Source: QQUD01 sp039029915
GTDB taxonomy: Bacteria > Chloroflexota > Anaerolineae > Promineifilales > Promineifilaceae
Assembly (NCBI GenBank): GCA_039029915.1
Contig: JBCCFD010000066.1
Location: 1-24,241, forward strand
Direction of reading: 5' to 3'
DNA length: 24,241 nt
Part shown: positions 23,270 to 24,241 of the stretch, piece after piece
Numbering within the stretch: the stretch's first letter is position 1
How the letters are laid out: each line of letters opens with the position of its first letter
The notes under the pieces: generated by a model
What the model saw: the letters and a program-made list of their open reading frames with translations, nothing else
Database searches by the model: none
Told to the model about the DNA's origin: nothing
Position numbers and translations under genes: made by a program

Positions 23270-23361
23270 GATGATCTGTCTCCTTTGAGCATTGCGAGTT
23301 GGTGTTAAGTGTTAGGGTTCACGCGTCACGTTTAGGCAATGGCTCATTTCATTCCACTAGA

Positions 23362-23367
23362 ATTATA
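23362..23367 (-). promoter_or_regulatory. Candidate -10 box for the coiled-coil gene
   Basis: The minus strand reads TATAAT, a consensus -10, about 93 bases upstream of ATG 23269. No convincing -35 is present at the expected spacing, so this is only suggestive. Confidence 0.35.
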
Positions 23368-23437
23368 CAGGGCTTGAGGGGTGAGGGCGAGAGGGGTTTA
23401 GGGGTGGCTTATTTTGACCCTATCCGTGCCTCACCTT

Positions 23438-23466
23438 TTCACTTCTCCACCCGTTTTAGATACAAT
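23438..23466 (+). promoter_or_regulatory. Promoter of the glycosyltransferase gene, leaderless type
   Basis: TTCACT (23438-23443) and TACAAT (23461-23466) are spaced by 17 bases. The -10 ends seven bases before ATG 23474, so transcription should begin at or next to the A of the start codon. No Shine-Dalgarno precedes the ATG, which agrees with a leaderless mRNA. Confidence 0.5.
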
Positions 23467-23473
23467 CCCAAAT

Positions 23474-24241
23474 ATGAAAATTGGGATTGATTGTCGATTG
23501 CCGTTTTACCAAATGGGTGGCATTAGTCAATATGTGCTCCATCTGCTGCCTGCCTTGGCAGAGGTGGATAATGAGAATGTCTACACGGTGTTTCACAGCC
23601 GAAAAGACGGCCGTTCCTACCAGCCATCGACGCCGAAATTTAAGCGGTCAAATTTGTGGACCCCCTGCCATCATCGAATTGAGCGGATGGCATTAACGGC
23701 TGAGCTCACGCCGCATCAGCTTGATTTATTTCACAGCCCCGACTTTATCCCACCTCAAAGAGGCGGTCGGCGGCACGTGATTACCGTGCATGATCTAAAT
23801 TTTATTTTCTACCCCCAATTTTTAACCAAGGAGAGCTTGCGCTACTATGCTGGGCAAATCCGCTGGGCGGTGCAAAAGGCAGACCATATTTCAGCGGATA
23901 GTCATGCGACGCGACGGGATGTGATTGAACAGCTCAATGTGCCACCGGAGAAAATAACGACGGTGCATCTCTCGGTGAACCCGCTGTATCAACGGCCGTA
24001 TTCCCTAGCGGAGATTGACCAAACGCTCAAGGCGCACAATCTGCCTCGGGGCTTTGTGCTAGCAGTGGGCACGCTCGAACCGCGTAAAAATTATCCATCG
24101 TTGATTCGGGCGTACGCGAAGTTAAGGCAAGAAACGGCCGTTGATGTGCCATTAATCATCGTTGGCGGTAAAGGCTGGATTTACGACGACATTTTTACCA
24201 CGATCGATGAGTTAGGGTTGCGCGAACACGTTCGTCATTTA
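23474..24241 (+). CDS. Family 4 glycosyltransferase (GT-B), 3' end cut by window edge
   Basis: An open frame of 256 codons runs off the right edge. It starts MKIGIDCRLPFYQMGGISQY, the N-terminal strand and glycine-rich acceptor loop typical of GT4. 'LFHSPDFIPP', 'HVITVHDLNF' and 'ADHISADSHATRRDVIE' belong to the N-terminal Rossmann-like domain. 'GFVLAVGTLEPRKNYPSLIRAYAKL' opens the C-terminal nucleotide-sugar domain. These enzymes transfer a sugar from a nucleotide donor with retention, commonly to polysaccharide or glycolipid precursors at the inner face of the membrane; donor and acceptor are unknown. The catalytic E-x7-E motif would lie beyond the window. rmlA in the same window hints at, but does not prove, a dTDP-sugar pathway. 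Three ACGGCCGT sites occur within 535 bases (23607, 23992, 24134). Confidence 0.92.
   Translation, partial: MKIGIDCRLPFYQMGGISQYVLHLLPALAEVDNENVYTVFHSRKDGRSYQPSTPKFKRSNLWTPCHHRIERMALTAELTPHQLDLFHSPDFIPPQRGGRRHVITVHDLNFIFYPQFLTKESLRYYAGQIRWAVQKADHISADSHATRRDVIEQLNVPPEKITTVHLSVNPLYQRPYSLAEIDQTLKAHNLPRGFVLAVGTLEPRKNYPSLIRAYAKLRQETAVDVPLIIVGGKGWIYDDIFTTIDELGLREHVRHL

Larger units (their letters stand above)
83..24141. repeat. Highly iterated palindrome ACGGCCGT (28 copies, dispersed)
   Basis: Copies start at 83, 1073, 2871, 3227, 5642, 6823, 6993, 7789, 8209, 9656, 10942, 12192, 12733, 13453, 13645, 14901, 16282, 17233, 18089, 18350, 20353, 20545, 21165, 21243, 22775, 23607, 23992 and 24134. Random expectation for an 8-mer in this length is about 0.4. 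The base before is A in 22 copies and the base after is T in 22, so the fuller consensus is the 10-bp palindrome AACGGCCGTT. Twenty-five copies are in genes and three in spacers, matching the roughly 89:11 coding share. In genes it is read as TAV (12), N/DGR (10) or RP (3), so all frames are used and selection is on DNA, not protein. Confidence 0.93.

Noticed and set aside
83..24141. ACGGCCGT as an operator of one regulator
   Set aside because: Copies are mostly inside genes, spread evenly and in genes of unrelated function, unlike regulatory sites.

Overview
The window reads as an ordinary chromosomal stretch of a mid-GC bacterium. My best placement is Chloroflexota, probably an Anaerolineae-like lineage. 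This is an inference from the YqeY / PgpH-type HD protein / YbeY operon, the zinc-finger-less DnaJ beside DnaK, a secreted protein ending in a 'YLPM' segment, and the general protein style; no rRNA is present to confirm it. About 89% is coding. I see no transposase, phage gene, CRISPR array, tRNA or rRNA.

Layout. 1-806 (-): truncated FemAB-type peptidoglycan aminoacyltransferase. 938-3887 (+): zinc-ribbon coiled-coil protein, glucose-1-phosphate thymidylyltransferase (rmlA) and a secreted L,D-transpeptidase with a clear terminator; with FemAB this is an envelope-flavoured section. 4151-6379 (-): a TIM-barrel sugar isomerase/epimerase followed by a Gfo/Idh/MocA dehydrogenase, a likely two-gene carbohydrate operon. 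6567-9506 (-): dnaK then a CbpA-like dnaJ, separated by a strong AT-rich hairpin. 9759-10784 (-): secreted lectin-like protein, divergent from an intracellular trypsin-fold peptidase at 11098-12168 (+). 12273-14381 (-): UPF1/IGHMBP2-like SF1 helicase with an apparent DbpA-type RNA-binding domain at its N-terminus. 14519-17640 (-): yqeY, pgpH-like, ybeY, with a near-consensus promoter in front. 17816-19760 (-): Trm9-like methyltransferase, a small unknown protein and an aldo/keto reductase. 19899-21773 (-): selB. 22001-23269 (-): large unknown coiled-coil protein. 23474-end (+): truncated GT4 glycosyltransferase.

The most striking signal is not a gene. The 8-bp palindrome ACGGCCGT occurs 28 times in 24.2 kb (about 0.4 expected by chance), usually extended to AACGGCCGTT. 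It is spread at about the same density through genes and spacers and is read in all three codon frames. It behaves like a highly iterated palindrome, comparable in style to HIP1 (GCGATCGC) of cyanobacteria but with a different sequence. A second genome-wide style feature is the intergenic DNA: many spacers are built of short near-repeated words such as ctaattaccaatta, actaatgact and aaaaagtgataagt, often forming hairpins.

Several genes carry details worth following: YbeY lacks its third zinc-binding histidine, two genes at the window edges look leaderless, and the spacer at 4049-4152 holds two perfect inverted repeats with an anti-Shine-Dalgarno-like sequence in one loop.
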